A stretch of DNA of 64,000 nt. It comes from AWTP1-13 sp033764875 (GTDB lineage Bacteria; Pseudomonadota; Alphaproteobacteria; Rhizobiales; Hyphomicrobiaceae). The notes beneath the pieces were generated by a model. The model made no database searches. It worked only from the letters and a program-made list of their open reading frames with translations, and was not told the origin of the DNA. Made by a program: the position numbers and the translations under genes. The stretch is from contig JANRIO010000124.1 in NCBI GenBank assembly GCA_033764875.1, forward strand, positions 78,403 to 142,402. Direction: 5' to 3'. The first letter of the stretch is position 1, and the number at the start of each line of letters is the position of its first letter. Positions 49,658 to 60,028 of the stretch are shown piece by piece.

Positions 49658-50911
49658 TCAGAACCCTTGCGCGATCTTCCGGCGATTGAGCTTCAGGACG
49701 AGCTTCGCCCACCCGTCCAGGATGACCAGGCTCTTCTTCCCGTCGAACACGATCAGCGGCGAGGTGATCTTGTCGAGCTGGTACTCGAGCCATTGCCGCT
49801 TCACGAGCAGGTTGAACGCCTGCGGCGACAGCAATTCGACCTTCTTGTCGATGGCGCGCACGAGTGCGTTGGTCTCCTCGAGCAGCCGCTCGAGCGGGTA
49901 CCCGTCCTCGATCGTCGCCTGCTCTCCCGACAGGAAGGCCTTCAGGATCCAGTGCGAGCGCGTCTTGCCGCCGGCGTAGTTGGCGCCGCAATCCGAGATG
50001 ACGCGCAGGTGCTTGAGCACGCTGTCGGATTCCTTGCCCATGATCTCGTGTGCGGCCTGGTCGGCAAGGCTGTAGTTTTCGATCGTGACTGGCGTGGCGG
50101 CGGTCTCGAGCACGCGATGCTTCTCGATCGTCGCGAGGATCAGCTCCTGCAGCAGGCCGACGTTGCCGTGCGCGTAGGTGATCAGCGACTTCTTGAGGCG
50201 TCCCCCGAACCTGACGTTGAGGTGCGGCGCCCCGGCGTCGAACACGGCCTCGAGATCGCTGTCGAGCCAGGGATCGACCGAGATGCTCTGCACCCGCCCT
50301 GCCAGGTTGGCCATGCTCTGCAGGTAGTCTTCCGAGTTCCAGGTGCCGAGGACGACGAACTGAAAGCCGTCGTCGTCGGCGTCGTCGTTCGGCACATCCT
50401 CGAATGTGCGCATGGCTTGCGCCAGCTGCACCTGCACGTCGGCATCGAAGAAATGGAAATTCTCGATCACGATCGTGCGCAGCTTGGTGCATTGATTGAG
50501 CACGCGGGCGACCGACGCCGGGTTGGCGAGGTCGGCGGCGATCTCCTTGTGCTCGACGCCGGCCGAGCCCCCAAGCTTGAATGAAACCACGGCCAGGTTG
50601 GCCTTGAGCTCGCCGCTGCCGCTGGTCTTGACGCCGCCGCCCACGACGGCGCCGCACTGGTTGAGGAGATCGCGGAACACCGATTCCGGGCTCAAGCCTT
50701 TGCCGCCCGAGATCTGCAGAAAGCTGCCCTTGCGCAGATTGTTTCGCAGAACAGAGCTCTTTCCCTGCTTCGATGAGCCGTGCAGCACGATCACGGTCAT
50801 CCGTCTTTGCTCGAGTGCCCTTTCCAGTTGCGCATCGACCGCGCCGCGCTTCACCAGCGACAATGGATTCCGTCTGTTCTGGATTCCGAAAACTTCATAG
50901 GACTTGGCCAA
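49658..50911 (-). CDS. orphan P-loop ATPase of unknown function
   Basis: A 417-residue cytosolic protein that I could not name. Residues 1-25 (YEVFGIQNRRNPLSLVKRGA) lead into a P-loop VIVLHGSSKQGKSSVLRNNL (GxxxxGKS, residues 45-52). A Walker-B-like strand is LRTIVIENFHFFDADVQVQL (about 145-160), and a sensor-like strand is FQFVVLGTWNSEDYLQSMAN. The layout resembles AAA/STAND-type NTPases. The C-terminal 150 residues are helical and unassigned. The TTG start at 50911 has AGAGG 7 nt upstream; a longer start at 50953 is possible. It is single, between the efflux operon and hisG, with no partner gene. A defence role is possible but not shown. Confidence 0.75.
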   Translation of the reverse strand: MAKSYEVFGIQNRRNPLSLVKRGAVDAQLERALEQRRMTVIVLHGSSKQGKSSVLRNNLRKGSFLQISGGKGLSPESVFRDLLNQCGAVVGGGVKTSGSGELKANLAVVSFKLGGSAGVEHKEIAADLANPASVARVLNQCTKLRTIVIENFHFFDADVQVQLAQAMRTFEDVPNDDADDDGFQFVVLGTWNSEDYLQSMANLAGRVQSISVDPWLDSDLEAVFDAGAPHLNVRFGGRLKKSLITYAHGNVGLLQELILATIEKHRVLETAATPVTIENYSLADQAAHEIMGKESDSVLKHLRVISDCGANYAGGKTRSHWILKAFLSGEQATIEDGYPLERLLEETNALVRAIDKKVELLSPQAFNLLVKRQWLEYQLDKITSPLIVFDGKKSLVILDGWAKLVLKLNRRKIAQGF

Positions 50912-51077
50912 GGGAAATCCTCTCTTCACAATGAGGACATGCAAAGCGCTCAACCCAGAGCGTCGAATTTTGGCGGCTTCAAGGGCGGCTTCAAGGATGC
51001 TGGCATCGCGCCGCCCGCCGCGCCCGCACTCAGAGGCGCCGGCGCCTCCTGCATGGTGGCGGCGGTCTGCCGCCGGC

Positions 51078-51797
51078 TCAGGCCTTGCCGAAGTGCTGGG
51101 CGAGGCGCGCGACCAGCGCCTCCCGCGCCGGCGTCCAAGCAGCGCCCAGCGACGCGACGAGATTGGCCTGCGAGCGCAGGATGACGCCGTCGTCGAGCAC
51201 GCGCAGCGCGTTGGCCTTCAGGGTCGAGCCGGTGGTGGTGATGTCGACGATCAGCTCGGCAAGGCCCGCCGCGGGCGCCCCCTCGGTGGCCCCCAGGCTC
51301 TCCACGATGCGGTACGAGCTGACGCCGCGCTCGGCGAAATAGCGCCGCGTCAGGTTCATGTACTTGGTGGCCACGCGCATACGCTGGCCGTGCGCGCGGC
51401 GATAGGCGACGGCCGCCTCCTCCAGGTCGCCCATGCGGCGCACGTCGATCCAGCAGTCGGGAACGGCCACCACGACATCGGCGAAACCGAAGCCGAGCGG
51501 CGCCACGAAGCGGACGCGCTGGTCGCAATCGGCGATGCTCTCGCGCAGCAGGTCCTCGCCGGTGACGCCGAGGTGGCATTTGCCGACGCGCACGAATTGC
51601 GCGATCTCGGAGGAGGAGATGAAGTTCACCTCCACCTCCGGCCAGCCGGCGATCTCGCCCTGGTAGCCGCGCGCCGCGCCGGTCTTGGCAAGCGGAAGCC
51701 CCGCGGCGGCGAAGGCCGTCGTGGTCTGCTCCATCAGGCGGCCCTTGGAGGGAAGCGCCAGGATCAGCTTCTCGCCGCCCTTGTCGATCGCCGTCAT
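51078..51797 (-). CDS. hisG: ATP phosphoribosyltransferase, short form
   Basis: HisG (239 aa) catalyses the first step of histidine synthesis, joining ATP and PRPP. The catalytic core shows ILALPSKGRLMEQTTTAFAA, FISSSEIAQFVRVGKCHLGV, then TGEDLL, and the PRPP loop LIVDITTTGSTLKANALRVL (about residues 175-195). The C-terminal ACT-like regulatory domain of long HisG is missing, so it depends on HisZ for activity and feedback control. Its ATG overlaps the hisZ stop by 4 nt (ATGA), which fits fixed stoichiometry. The order hisS-hisZ-hisG is common in rhizobia. Confidence 0.97.
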   Translation of the reverse strand: MTAIDKGGEKLILALPSKGRLMEQTTTAFAAAGLPLAKTGAARGYQGEIAGWPEVEVNFISSSEIAQFVRVGKCHLGVTGEDLLRESIADCDQRVRFVAPLGFGFADVVVAVPDCWIDVRRMGDLEEAAVAYRRAHGQRMRVATKYMNLTRRYFAERGVSSYRIVESLGATEGAPAAGLAELIVDITTTGSTLKANALRVLDDGVILRSQANLVASLGAAWTPAREALVARLAQHFGKA

Positions 51798-52984
51798 GGC
51801 CGGCCTCCCGGCGCTCCAGCGAGCGCCTTCAGCAGGCGCTCGGTGTGGATGCAGGCGCCGACGGCGGGGATGGGCGCCGGCGCGCCGACATCGGCGAGCA
51901 GGCTGTCGTAGCGGCCGCCCCCGGCGACGGCGCTGCGCGCGTCGAGCTCGGGCGCGACGAGCTCGAACACGAAGCCCGTGTAGTACGCGAGGTTGCGGCC
52001 GAACTCGGCGGAGAAGGTGGCGCCGTCCAGATCGACGCCTCGCGCCGCGATCAGGTCGAGACGCCGGTCGAAGGCGCAAAGCGCCGCCTCGAGCGCCGGC
52101 GCCGCCGCGCCCGGCAGCAGCGCGCGGATGCGTGCCGTGGCCTCGCGCACGGGCGCGCGCACGGCGGCGTAGTCCTCGATCAGGCGCACGGTCTCTGGCG
52201 CCAGCGGGCGCTCGCGCGCGTCCGCTGCGGCGGTGACGATGCGCTCGGCGATCTCGGCGAGGCCGCGCGTGCCGATGATCTCGACACCGGCGGCGGCCAT
52301 GTGCGCCTCGACGACCGCGCCGGCTGCCTGCGGCGCCGTCGGGTCGACGGCCGCGACCAGGTCGGCCGGCAGGCCGTGCGCCGCCAGCAGCTCCGGCGAG
52401 GCCAGCCGCGCCAGCTCGGCGCGGAACGCGGCGGGCCGCCAGAATTTGCGATGCAGCCGCCGCCGCCACCGATCCGGGATCGGCAGCGTGGCCACCAGCG
52501 TCGCGAACAGGTCGAGATCGCCGATGCGCAGGAACGCGCGGCCCAGGCCCGCCTCGCGCAGCGCCTCGGCGATCAGGCCCGCCACCTCGGCGTCGGCCGC
52601 CTCGCGCTCGCCCGCGCCGAAGCACTCGATGCCGGCCTGGCGGAACTCGCGCGGGTGCGTGGCATCCCCGCCGCCCGGCTGGTAGCGGAAGGCGGGGCCG
52701 TTGTAGCAGTAGCGGGCGGGCACGCTGCCCTCGCCGTGGCGCGCCAGGTGCAGGCGGCAGGTGGGCACCGTCAGGTCGGGGCGCAGGCACAGCTCCTCGC
52801 CCTCGGGATCGGTGAAGATGTAGGTGCGCGCCCGCAGCTCCTCGCCGACCACGTCGAGGAACGGCCCCGCCGGCTGGATCACGGCGGGCGCGACCAGCTC
52901 GTAGCCCGCGCGCGCGAACACGCCCATCAGCCGCAGCGTCTGCGCCGTGAGCGCCTCGAAGTTCTGGGCGATCTCAGGCGGCAT
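51794..52984 (-). CDS. hisZ: ATP phosphoribosyltransferase regulatory subunit
   Basis: HisZ (396 aa) is a catalytically inactive histidyl-tRNA-synthetase paralog that assembles with short HisG and confers histidine inhibition. Class II synthetase-like segments are seen (TYIFTDPEGEELCLRPDLTV, PARYCYNGPAFRYQPGGGDA, FRQAGIECFGAGEREAADAE, and the terminal AVAGGGRYDSLLADVGAPAP), while the anticodon domain is absent, as expected. The ATG at 52984 starts the conserved protein; upstream in-frame sequence is repeat-derived. It overlaps hisG and lies 397 nt downstream of hisS. Confidence 0.96.
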   Translation of the reverse strand: MPPEIAQNFEALTAQTLRLMGVFARAGYELVAPAVIQPAGPFLDVVGEELRARTYIFTDPEGEELCLRPDLTVPTCRLHLARHGEGSVPARYCYNGPAFRYQPGGGDATHPREFRQAGIECFGAGEREAADAEVAGLIAEALREAGLGRAFLRIGDLDLFATLVATLPIPDRWRRRLHRKFWRPAAFRAELARLASPELLAAHGLPADLVAAVDPTAPQAAGAVVEAHMAAAGVEIIGTRGLAEIAERIVTAAADARERPLAPETVRLIEDYAAVRAPVREATARIRALLPGAAAPALEAALCAFDRRLDLIAARGVDLDGATFSAEFGRNLAYYTGFVFELVAPELDARSAVAGGGRYDSLLADVGAPAPIPAVGACIHTERLLKALAGAPGGRP

Positions 52985-53083
52985 GGCAGGCCTGCGCTGC
53001 GGTGGCGGACGACCGAGATGGGTAGGGATCCCGGCTCGCCACGCGCACGCGCAGCGTCCAGGAAAGCACATAGCCAATCCGTA

Positions 53084-53188
53084 GGTCGGGTAGAGCCGAA
53101 GGCGAAACCCGACGTGCCACGCCCTCGCGCGCGATCGCCGGCCTCGCTCGCTTGCCCTTCGTCGGGTTTCGCGGCGCTCTACCCGACC
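53084..53188. repeat. GGTCGGGTAGAGC long inverted repeat
   Basis: GGTCGGGTAGAGC at 53084-53096 and GCTCTACCCGACC at 53176-53188 are exact inverted copies. A second nested pair, GAAACCCGAC and GTCGGGTTTC, lies just inside. The sequence resembles a dispersed element seen between genes in several proteobacteria. Confidence 0.8.
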
Positions 53189-53313
53189 CATAGGCTGCGG
53201 CGAAAACAGGCGGCATGCTCGAGGGCAGCGCTGACGCCTCCGCGTGCGGTCCCGGCCGAGCGAAGCGAGAGGCGGGATCGTTCCCGGTAACGGGAGAACG
53301 AAGCGGGCAAAGA

Positions 53314-53353
53314 CCCCGGCTCGCCGCGCTGGCGCGCAGCGTCCGGGAAGGCA
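53314..53353. repeat. CCCCGGCTCGCC-type repeat (partial relative of the cruciform family)
   Basis: CCCCGGCTCGCCGCGC...GCGCGCAGCGTCCGGGAAGGCAC. A diverged copy lies at about 53027-53072 (ATCCCGGCTCGCC...GCGCAGCGTCCAGGAAAGCAC) on the other side of the long inverted repeat. Both share the GCGCAGCG core and outer CCCGG/TCCGGGA edges of the TCCCGGA family. Confidence 0.55.
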
Positions 53354-53381
53354 CACCAGAGGGGAGCGGCGCCGACATGCC

Positions 53382-54899
53382 TCACGCCTTGTGGCGGGCG
53401 AGGATGTCGCGCACGGCGGCGACCATGTCGGCCTCGGGCAAGGAGACCTGGGCGGGGCGGCCCTCGCGCCATTCCTTGGCGTCGGTGATGGTCTGGGAGG
53501 CCTTGGCGCCCGCGATCAGATCCTTGATCTGCACCTCGCCCTTGGCGCGCTCGTCGCCGCCCTGGATGACGACGCACGGGGCGTGGCGCCGGTCTGCGTA
53601 CTTCATCTGCGCCTTCATGCCGGCGGTGCCGAGGTACATCTCGGCGCGGATGCCGGCCTGGCGCAGGGCCTGCGTCATGCGCTGGTAGTCGGCGAGGCGG
53701 TCCTTGTCCATGACCAGCACGACCACGGGCCCGCTGCCCTCGTGGCCTGCCGTGCCCAGCGCCGCGAGTGCTGCCTGCAGCCGCGACACGCCGATGGAGA
53801 AGCCGGTCGCCGGCACCTTCTGCCCGGTGAAGCGCTCGACCAGGCCGTCGTAGCGGCCGCCGCCGCCCACCGAGCCGAAGCGCACGGGCTGGCCGTCCTC
53901 GTTCTTGACCTCGAAGGTCAGCTCCGCCTCGAACACGGGGCCGGTGTAGTACTCGAGGCCGCGCACGACGGAGGGGTCGATGCTGATGCGTCCGTCGCCA
54001 TACCCGGCAGCACGGGTCAAAGACCAGATGGTCTCGAGCTCCGCCTTGCCTAGGCGGCCGACCTCGCTGCCGCCGATCTGCGCATCGAGCTGGGCGAGCT
54101 TGTCCTCGATGCTGGCGGCCGGCGCGAAGATGCTCATCACCGTCTCGATGGCCTTGGCATCGAGCTCGGCACCCTTGGTGAAGTCGCCGCTCTCGTCCTT
54201 GCGGCCGGCGCCGAGAAGGAGGCGCACACCCTCCGCGCCGAGGCGGTCGTACTTGTCCAGCGCGCGCATTACGGTGAGCCACGTGGCGTCGCTGGCCTCG
54301 CCTGCGAGCCCTGCAACCTCCCGCAGGCCGTCCAGCACCTTGCGGTTTGACACCTTCACCACGTAGTCGCCGCGCTTCACCCCCAGCGCCTCCAACGTAT
54401 CGGCCGCCAGCATGCAGATCTCCGCATCCGCGGCCACGTTGTCCGTCCCCACCGTGTCGGCGTCGAACTGGGTGAACTGGCGGAAGCGGCCCGGGCCCGG
54501 CTTCTCGTTGCGCCACACGGGCCCCACGGCGTAGCGGCGGAAGGGCAGCGGCAGCGTCTGCGTCTTGAGGCCCTCGGCGACGAAGCGGGCGAGCGGGGCG
54601 GTGAGGTCATAGCGCAGCGACAGCCACTGCTCGTCCTCGTCCTGGAACGAGAACACGCCCTCGTTGGGTCGGTCCTGGTCGGGCAGGAACTTGCCCAGCG
54701 CCTCCGTGTACTCGATGGCCGGCGTCTCCAGCGGCTCGAAGCCGTAGCTCTCGTAGACGTGCCGGATCTTGGCCAGCATGTGCGAGAGCTGCCGCACCTC
54801 GTCGGCCGGGGTGTCGCGGAAGCCCTTGGGCAGGCGGGCCTCGGGGCGGTTCGCTTTGGGAGCTTTGGCCATTGGCTTGTCTGGCTTTTTCGACTGCAT
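53382..54899 (-). CDS. hisS: histidyl-tRNA synthetase
   Basis: HisS (505 aa) charges tRNA-His with histidine. Class II motifs are intact: LPKGFRDTPADEVRQLSHML near motif 1, YAVGPVWRNEKPGPGRFRQF, then TQFDADTVG (motif 2), the histidine loops RGLEYYTGPVFEAELTFEV and SVGGGGRYDGLVERFTGQKV, and motif 3 ATGFSIGVSRLQAAL. A C-terminal anticodon-binding domain follows (about residues 405-505). It is slightly longer than E. coli HisS because of a lysine-rich N-terminus; the ATG at 54872 is an alternative start. It stands upstream of hisZ-hisG on the same strand. Confidence 0.97.
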   Translation of the reverse strand: MQSKKPDKPMAKAPKANRPEARLPKGFRDTPADEVRQLSHMLAKIRHVYESYGFEPLETPAIEYTEALGKFLPDQDRPNEGVFSFQDEDEQWLSLRYDLTAPLARFVAEGLKTQTLPLPFRRYAVGPVWRNEKPGPGRFRQFTQFDADTVGTDNVAADAEICMLAADTLEALGVKRGDYVVKVSNRKVLDGLREVAGLAGEASDATWLTVMRALDKYDRLGAEGVRLLLGAGRKDESGDFTKGAELDAKAIETVMSIFAPAASIEDKLAQLDAQIGGSEVGRLGKAELETIWSLTRAAGYGDGRISIDPSVVRGLEYYTGPVFEAELTFEVKNEDGQPVRFGSVGGGGRYDGLVERFTGQKVPATGFSIGVSRLQAALAALGTAGHEGSGPVVVLVMDKDRLADYQRMTQALRQAGIRAEMYLGTAGMKAQMKYADRRHAPCVVIQGGDERAKGEVQIKDLIAGAKASQTITDAKEWREGRPAQVSLPEADMVAAVRDILARHKA

Positions 54900-55059
54900 C
54901 TTGCGGTTGCGCCGCGCTTATAGCCGGTTCCGCCGCCGAGGCAAAGGCGGGGCGGCGGCGGGGCGACCGAGGCCGTCCCCGTGCAGCGAAGCGGAATGGG
55001 GCGAGGGAGACACACGCCCTCTCGCGGCTCGGCAATTCTCGATCTCTTTGCGCGGCTGC

Positions 55060-56856
<1,797 letters not shown>

Positions 56857-56951
56857 GCCTGCCCTCGAACCTCGCAATGCTCATGCGCCCGTTCCCGCCC
56901 CCCGCCCCGACGTACGCGCCCTCGGCGTCGTCCGCGCCTCTCTCTCTGCCT

Positions 56952-56984
56952 TCCCGGAAATCGCGCACGCGCGATTGTCCGGGA
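56952..56984. repeat. TCCCGGA-type cruciform repeat, copy C
   Basis: TCCCGGA-AATCGCGC-ACG-CGCGATT-GTCCGGGA, a 33-nt palindrome. Its arms resemble copy A at 17792 (same outer arms, different inner arms), including the following ATCTTGCC tail. Confidence 0.7.
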
Positions 56985-57040
56985 TCTTGCCGCGTCGAGG
57001 ACGAGACAGGCCGGGGCACCCCCACATCCATCCGGCAAGA

Positions 57041-57070
57041 CCCCGGACTGGCGCTGCGCGCCATCCGGGG
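57041..57070. repeat. CCCCGGACTGGCGC cruciform repeat, copy D
   Basis: CCCCGGACTGGCGC...GCGCCATCCGGGG, 30 nt, identical to the copy at 62610-62639. With the flanks GCAAG(A/G) and ACGCA the match extends to about 40 nt with one difference. Confidence 0.8.
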
Positions 57071-57222
57071 ACGCAGAGGGGAAGGGCTGCGCGCGAGCCT
57101 GGGCCATTGATGTCGCATGTCGCCTTGCAGCTTTCGCCGGCTCGGATCGTCTCGCGGTGGTTCTAGGCCATGCCGCGAGGTTTGGCACGCAGGATGCCTG
57201 GCCCGCCGCCCTTGCAGAAGGC

Positions 57223-57789
57223 TCACAGCCTCTCGAGGATCTTCAGCGTCTTGAACTCGCCGCACGCGGCGAGCACGCCTTTGGCGATCAGCGCGTTGCC
57301 GGCGGCCTCCGCCTTGTCGTAGGCGAAGGAGCCCGAGAAGAACAGCATCTTGCCGCCCTTCTTCAGCTTTCCCGCCACCACGGCCACCATCTCGTTGTCG
57401 GTCAGCGCCCCGTAGGCGTCGTTCTCCTTGGTGCGGTACTCGCCGACGTGGAACAGCGACGCGAAGTCGAGATCCGGCAGCAGGCGCGGATCGAGCTGGT
57501 AGATGTCGCCGAAGTAGGCCTTGTAGGTGTGGCCGATGTGCGGGTTCTCGACCAGGAGGTCGATGTAGGCCTCGTACTCATGGCGCGAGGCGGTGACGCC
57601 GAGCACGGCGTTGTTGGAGCCGTTGGTCGCCGTCTTCAGGCCGACGACGTGGTGATTGCCGGTGCCGAAGTGGAAGATGGCGGCGTTGCGGACGCCTTCC
57701 CGCTCGAGATAGTCGAGGAAATGCACGTCGCACGGGCATTGCGCCTCGTCGAGGCTCCAGGTGGAATTCCAGAGGTTCAGCGTCGTCAT
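57223..57789 (-). CDS. conserved hypothetical protein
   Basis: A 188-residue cytosolic protein. Notable segments are NLWNSTWSLDEAQCPCDVHF, LDYLEREGVRNAAIFHFGTG, then NHHVVGLKTATNGSNNAVLG, VTASRHEYEAYIDLLVENPH, and LFHVGEYRTKENDAYGALTD, with KLKKGGKMLFFSGSFAYDKA near the end. The FHFGTGNHH loop and the late GGKMLFFSGS strand resemble a Rossmann-like methyltransferase, but no SAM motif is convincing. I believe similar proteins occur in rhizobia as hypotheticals. The ATG at 57789 starts the conserved part. It is 52 nt downstream of the ABC half-transporter on the same strand and may be co-transcribed. Confidence 0.7.
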   Translation of the reverse strand: MTTLNLWNSTWSLDEAQCPCDVHFLDYLEREGVRNAAIFHFGTGNHHVVGLKTATNGSNNAVLGVTASRHEYEAYIDLLVENPHIGHTYKAYFGDIYQLDPRLLPDLDFASLFHVGEYRTKENDAYGALTDNEMVAVVAGKLKKGGKMLFFSGSFAYDKAEAAGNALIAKGVLAACGEFKTLKILERL

Positions 57790-57841
57790 GGTTGGTGCGT
57801 CCGTCAGCATGGGTCAGGGGGCGGTTTCATTCCACTGCGTC

Positions 57842-59632
57842 TCATTTCACGTCGGCGAGCGCCGCCGGCGGGCGCGAGGGCACCAGGCGGGCCTGGTGGC
57901 CCGAGCGTTCGAGCACCAGCTCGCGGTCGTGCCGGCCGCCCGCGGCGGGCCGCTGGCCGAGGCTGACGATCGTCGCTGCGGGCAGATCCTGGCGCAGGCG
58001 CGCGAGCAGGGCCTGCTGGGCCGGCTCCTCCAGCGCCGCGAGCGCGTCGTCGAGGACCACCACGGCCGGCTTGTGCAGCATGAGCCGGGCGATGGCGAGG
58101 CGCTGGCGCTCGCCGTTGGACAGCACCTGGTCCCAGCGCGCCACCTCGTCGAGGCGGCTGCTGAGCGTCTCGAGGCCGACGCGCGCCAGCACGCGGCGCA
58201 CCTCGTCGTCGGCAAGGCGCAGCGACGCCACCGGGTAGGCGAGCGCGCCGCGCAGGGAGCCGAGCGGCAGGTAGCCCTTCTGCGGTGCGATCATGACGCC
58301 GTCCTCCGGCGGCGCCTTCAGGCTGCCGCGCGCCAGCGGCGTGAGGCCGGCGAGCACCCGCACCAGCGTCGACTTGCCGGTGCTGCTGTCGCCGGCAATG
58401 TGCACGCTCTCGCCCGCGCCGGCCGTCAGGCCGGTGCCGGAGACCAGCGGCCGGCCGCTGCTGTCGCTCACCTCGAAATCGCTGAAGCTGAGCGAGGAGG
58501 AGGCTCCGCCCTGCACCGTCTCCGGACGTGCGGCGAGCTCGCGATCCATCGCCTCGCAGGCGTCGATGATGTCCATCACGCGCCGGGCGGAGGCGTACCA
58601 CTCGGCGACGCGGTTGTAGTTGTCGACCACCCAGGAGATGGCGATCTGCACCTGCACGAAGGCGGCGGCGAGCTGCGTCACCTGGCCGAGCGTGAGGTCG
58701 CCGGAGATGTACTTGGGCGCCGCGAACAGCAGCGGCACGATGGGGATCATGGGCCCCGAGGCGTTGGTGATCCAGGTGAGCTTCGCATGCTGGCGCACCA
58801 CGGCCATCCAGCGGTTCACCACGGCGTCGTAGAAGCGGCCGAGCACGGCGCGCTCATAGGGCCCGCCCTTCATCAGCGCGACGCTCTCGGCGTTGTCGCG
58901 GATGCGCATCATGGCGAAGCGGAAGTAGCCCTCCGCCTCGTTCTTGCGGCCGACGTAGCCGACCAGGGGCCCGCCGACCCAGAGCATCAGGCCCGAGGCG
59001 ATCGTGCCGTAGGCGAGCGCCACCCACACCATGTAGGCCGGCACGACCACCTGCCCGCCGCCGACCGGCACGCTGATGGAGCCGCCGACCGACCACAGGA
59101 TGGAGATGAAGGCCGAGGCGCCGGCGAGCGCGAGCACCAGCCCGATGGCGAGGTCGACCAGCGGCTCCGTCGCCCAGCGCGTGTCGTCCGAGATGCGATA
59201 TTCCGGGTTGGGCGGCTCCTTGCCGGTGACGTTGAGATGGTAGAAGCGCTGGCGGTCAAGCCAGCGCCCGACCAGCTCGTTGACGAGCCAGGCGCGCCAG
59301 CGCACCTGCAGCGCCTCGCGCGTGTAGACGATGACGACGCCGATCGCGGCCATCGTGGCGATGATGCCGGCGAACAGGAACACGGCGGTGGTGATGACCG
59401 AGACGTTGCGCGCTTCCAGTCCGTCGAAGAACCAGCGGTTCCACTGGTTGAGCGCGACGGTGGCGCCCGTCGAGGCGAGCAGGCACAGGGCGAGGCCGAT
59501 CGACAGGGACCACGCTTGCAGCGCCTTGCTGCCGCGCCAGTAGCCGCCGGCAAAGCGGGTGAAGCTGCCCACCACGCGGGGGTCGAGCTTGAAGCCCGGC
59601 GCGTCCGGGGCCTGGAAGTCGGCGACGCTCAT
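57842..59632 (-). CDS. YddA/SbmA-like ABC transporter, fused permease-ATPase, altered catalytic residues
   Basis: A 596-residue ABC half-transporter of the ABC_membrane_2 type (YddA, related to BacA/SbmA): membrane domain about 30-370 (WRGSKALQAWSLSIGLALCL, ALQVRWRAWLVNELVGRWLD, GKEPPNPEYRISDDTRWATE) and ATPase domain about 390-596. Walker A is IAGDSSTGKSTLVRVLAG, with Ser in place of the usual second Gly. The signature is VLSNGERQRLAIARLML. Walker B reads AVVVLDDALAALEEP, so the catalytic Glu is Asp, and the H-loop position reads IVSLGQRPAAG, with Gln for His. It may be a slow or non-hydrolysing ATPase. The ATG at 59632 was chosen. It lies between a conserved unknown and a YfhO-like gene. 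Confidence 0.88.
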   Translation of the reverse strand: MSVADFQAPDAPGFKLDPRVVGSFTRFAGGYWRGSKALQAWSLSIGLALCLLASTGATVALNQWNRWFFDGLEARNVSVITTAVFLFAGIIATMAAIGVVIVYTREALQVRWRAWLVNELVGRWLDRQRFYHLNVTGKEPPNPEYRISDDTRWATEPLVDLAIGLVLALAGASAFISILWSVGGSISVPVGGGQVVVPAYMVWVALAYGTIASGLMLWVGGPLVGYVGRKNEAEGYFRFAMMRIRDNAESVALMKGGPYERAVLGRFYDAVVNRWMAVVRQHAKLTWITNASGPMIPIVPLLFAAPKYISGDLTLGQVTQLAAAFVQVQIAISWVVDNYNRVAEWYASARRVMDIIDACEAMDRELAARPETVQGGASSSLSFSDFEVSDSSGRPLVSGTGLTAGAGESVHIAGDSSTGKSTLVRVLAGLTPLARGSLKAPPEDGVMIAPQKGYLPLGSLRGALAYPVASLRLADDEVRRVLARVGLETLSSRLDEVARWDQVLSNGERQRLAIARLMLHKPAVVVLDDALAALEEPAQQALLARLRQDLPAATIVSLGQRPAAGGRHDRELVLERSGHQARLVPSRPPAALADVK

Positions 59633-60028
59633 CTGCCGCGCAGGCGGGGCCACCGCAACGCGCCAGCCGGCACCATCGCCTGTCCGCCGCGCGCAGGGGC
59701 CGCCGCAGCCGCAGCCCGGGTCAGCTTGGAGTTTTCGATCGCAATCACGCCGGCTTCGCTCGAGTTCCTGACCATCCTGCAGACCGCGACCACAGCGCCG
59801 TCCGGCCCTTGCGACCCGGAGGCGCCCGGCCGCCGAGGGACGAGTTCCGCATACGGGACAGTAGGGCCGGAGGCCTCAAACGCAAGGGGTGCCCGAGGCC
59901 GGCTGAAGGGGACATGAACGCCGCGCGGGCAAAGCCGGCCGCGAGCCCGGCCCGTCCGCTCGGGCAGCGCGTTGGCGCCGGTCTGAGGCCATCGGCCTCG
60001 ACCGGCGCAGCCTTGGGGAGGGGCCGGG
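59633..60028. other. non-coding gap before the YfhO-like gene's end
   Basis: A 396-nt GC-rich region with no gene that I can support. It holds the 3' end of the YfhO-like transcript and the promoter of the ABC half-transporter. GC-rich self-complementary runs near 59930-60020 may act in termination, but there is no T tract. Confidence 0.4.

Larger units (their letters stand above)
52985..53381. other. hisS-hisZ intergenic region filled with repeats
   Basis: A 397-nt gap that carries a long GGTCGGGTAGAGC inverted repeat (53084-53188) flanked by two partial copies of the TCCCGGA/CCCCGGCTCGCC element (about 53027-53072 and 53314-53353). No gene is present. The insertion of repeats separates hisS from the otherwise coupled hisZ-hisG. 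Confidence 0.6.
56857..57222. other. repeat-bearing intergenic region
   Basis: A 366-nt gap carrying two complete palindromes of the TCCCGGA family (56952-56984 and 57041-57070). No credible coding frame exists. Termination of the leftward gene at 57223 and the promoter of the NdvA gene must both lie here. Confidence 0.5.

Noticed and set aside
50950..51054. A 34-codon minus-strand ORF just after hisG (MQEAPAPLSAG...)
   Set aside because: It has no ribosome site and a low-complexity Pro/Ala product. It lies in a gap with a short tandem GGCGGCTTCAAG duplication and is probably chance.
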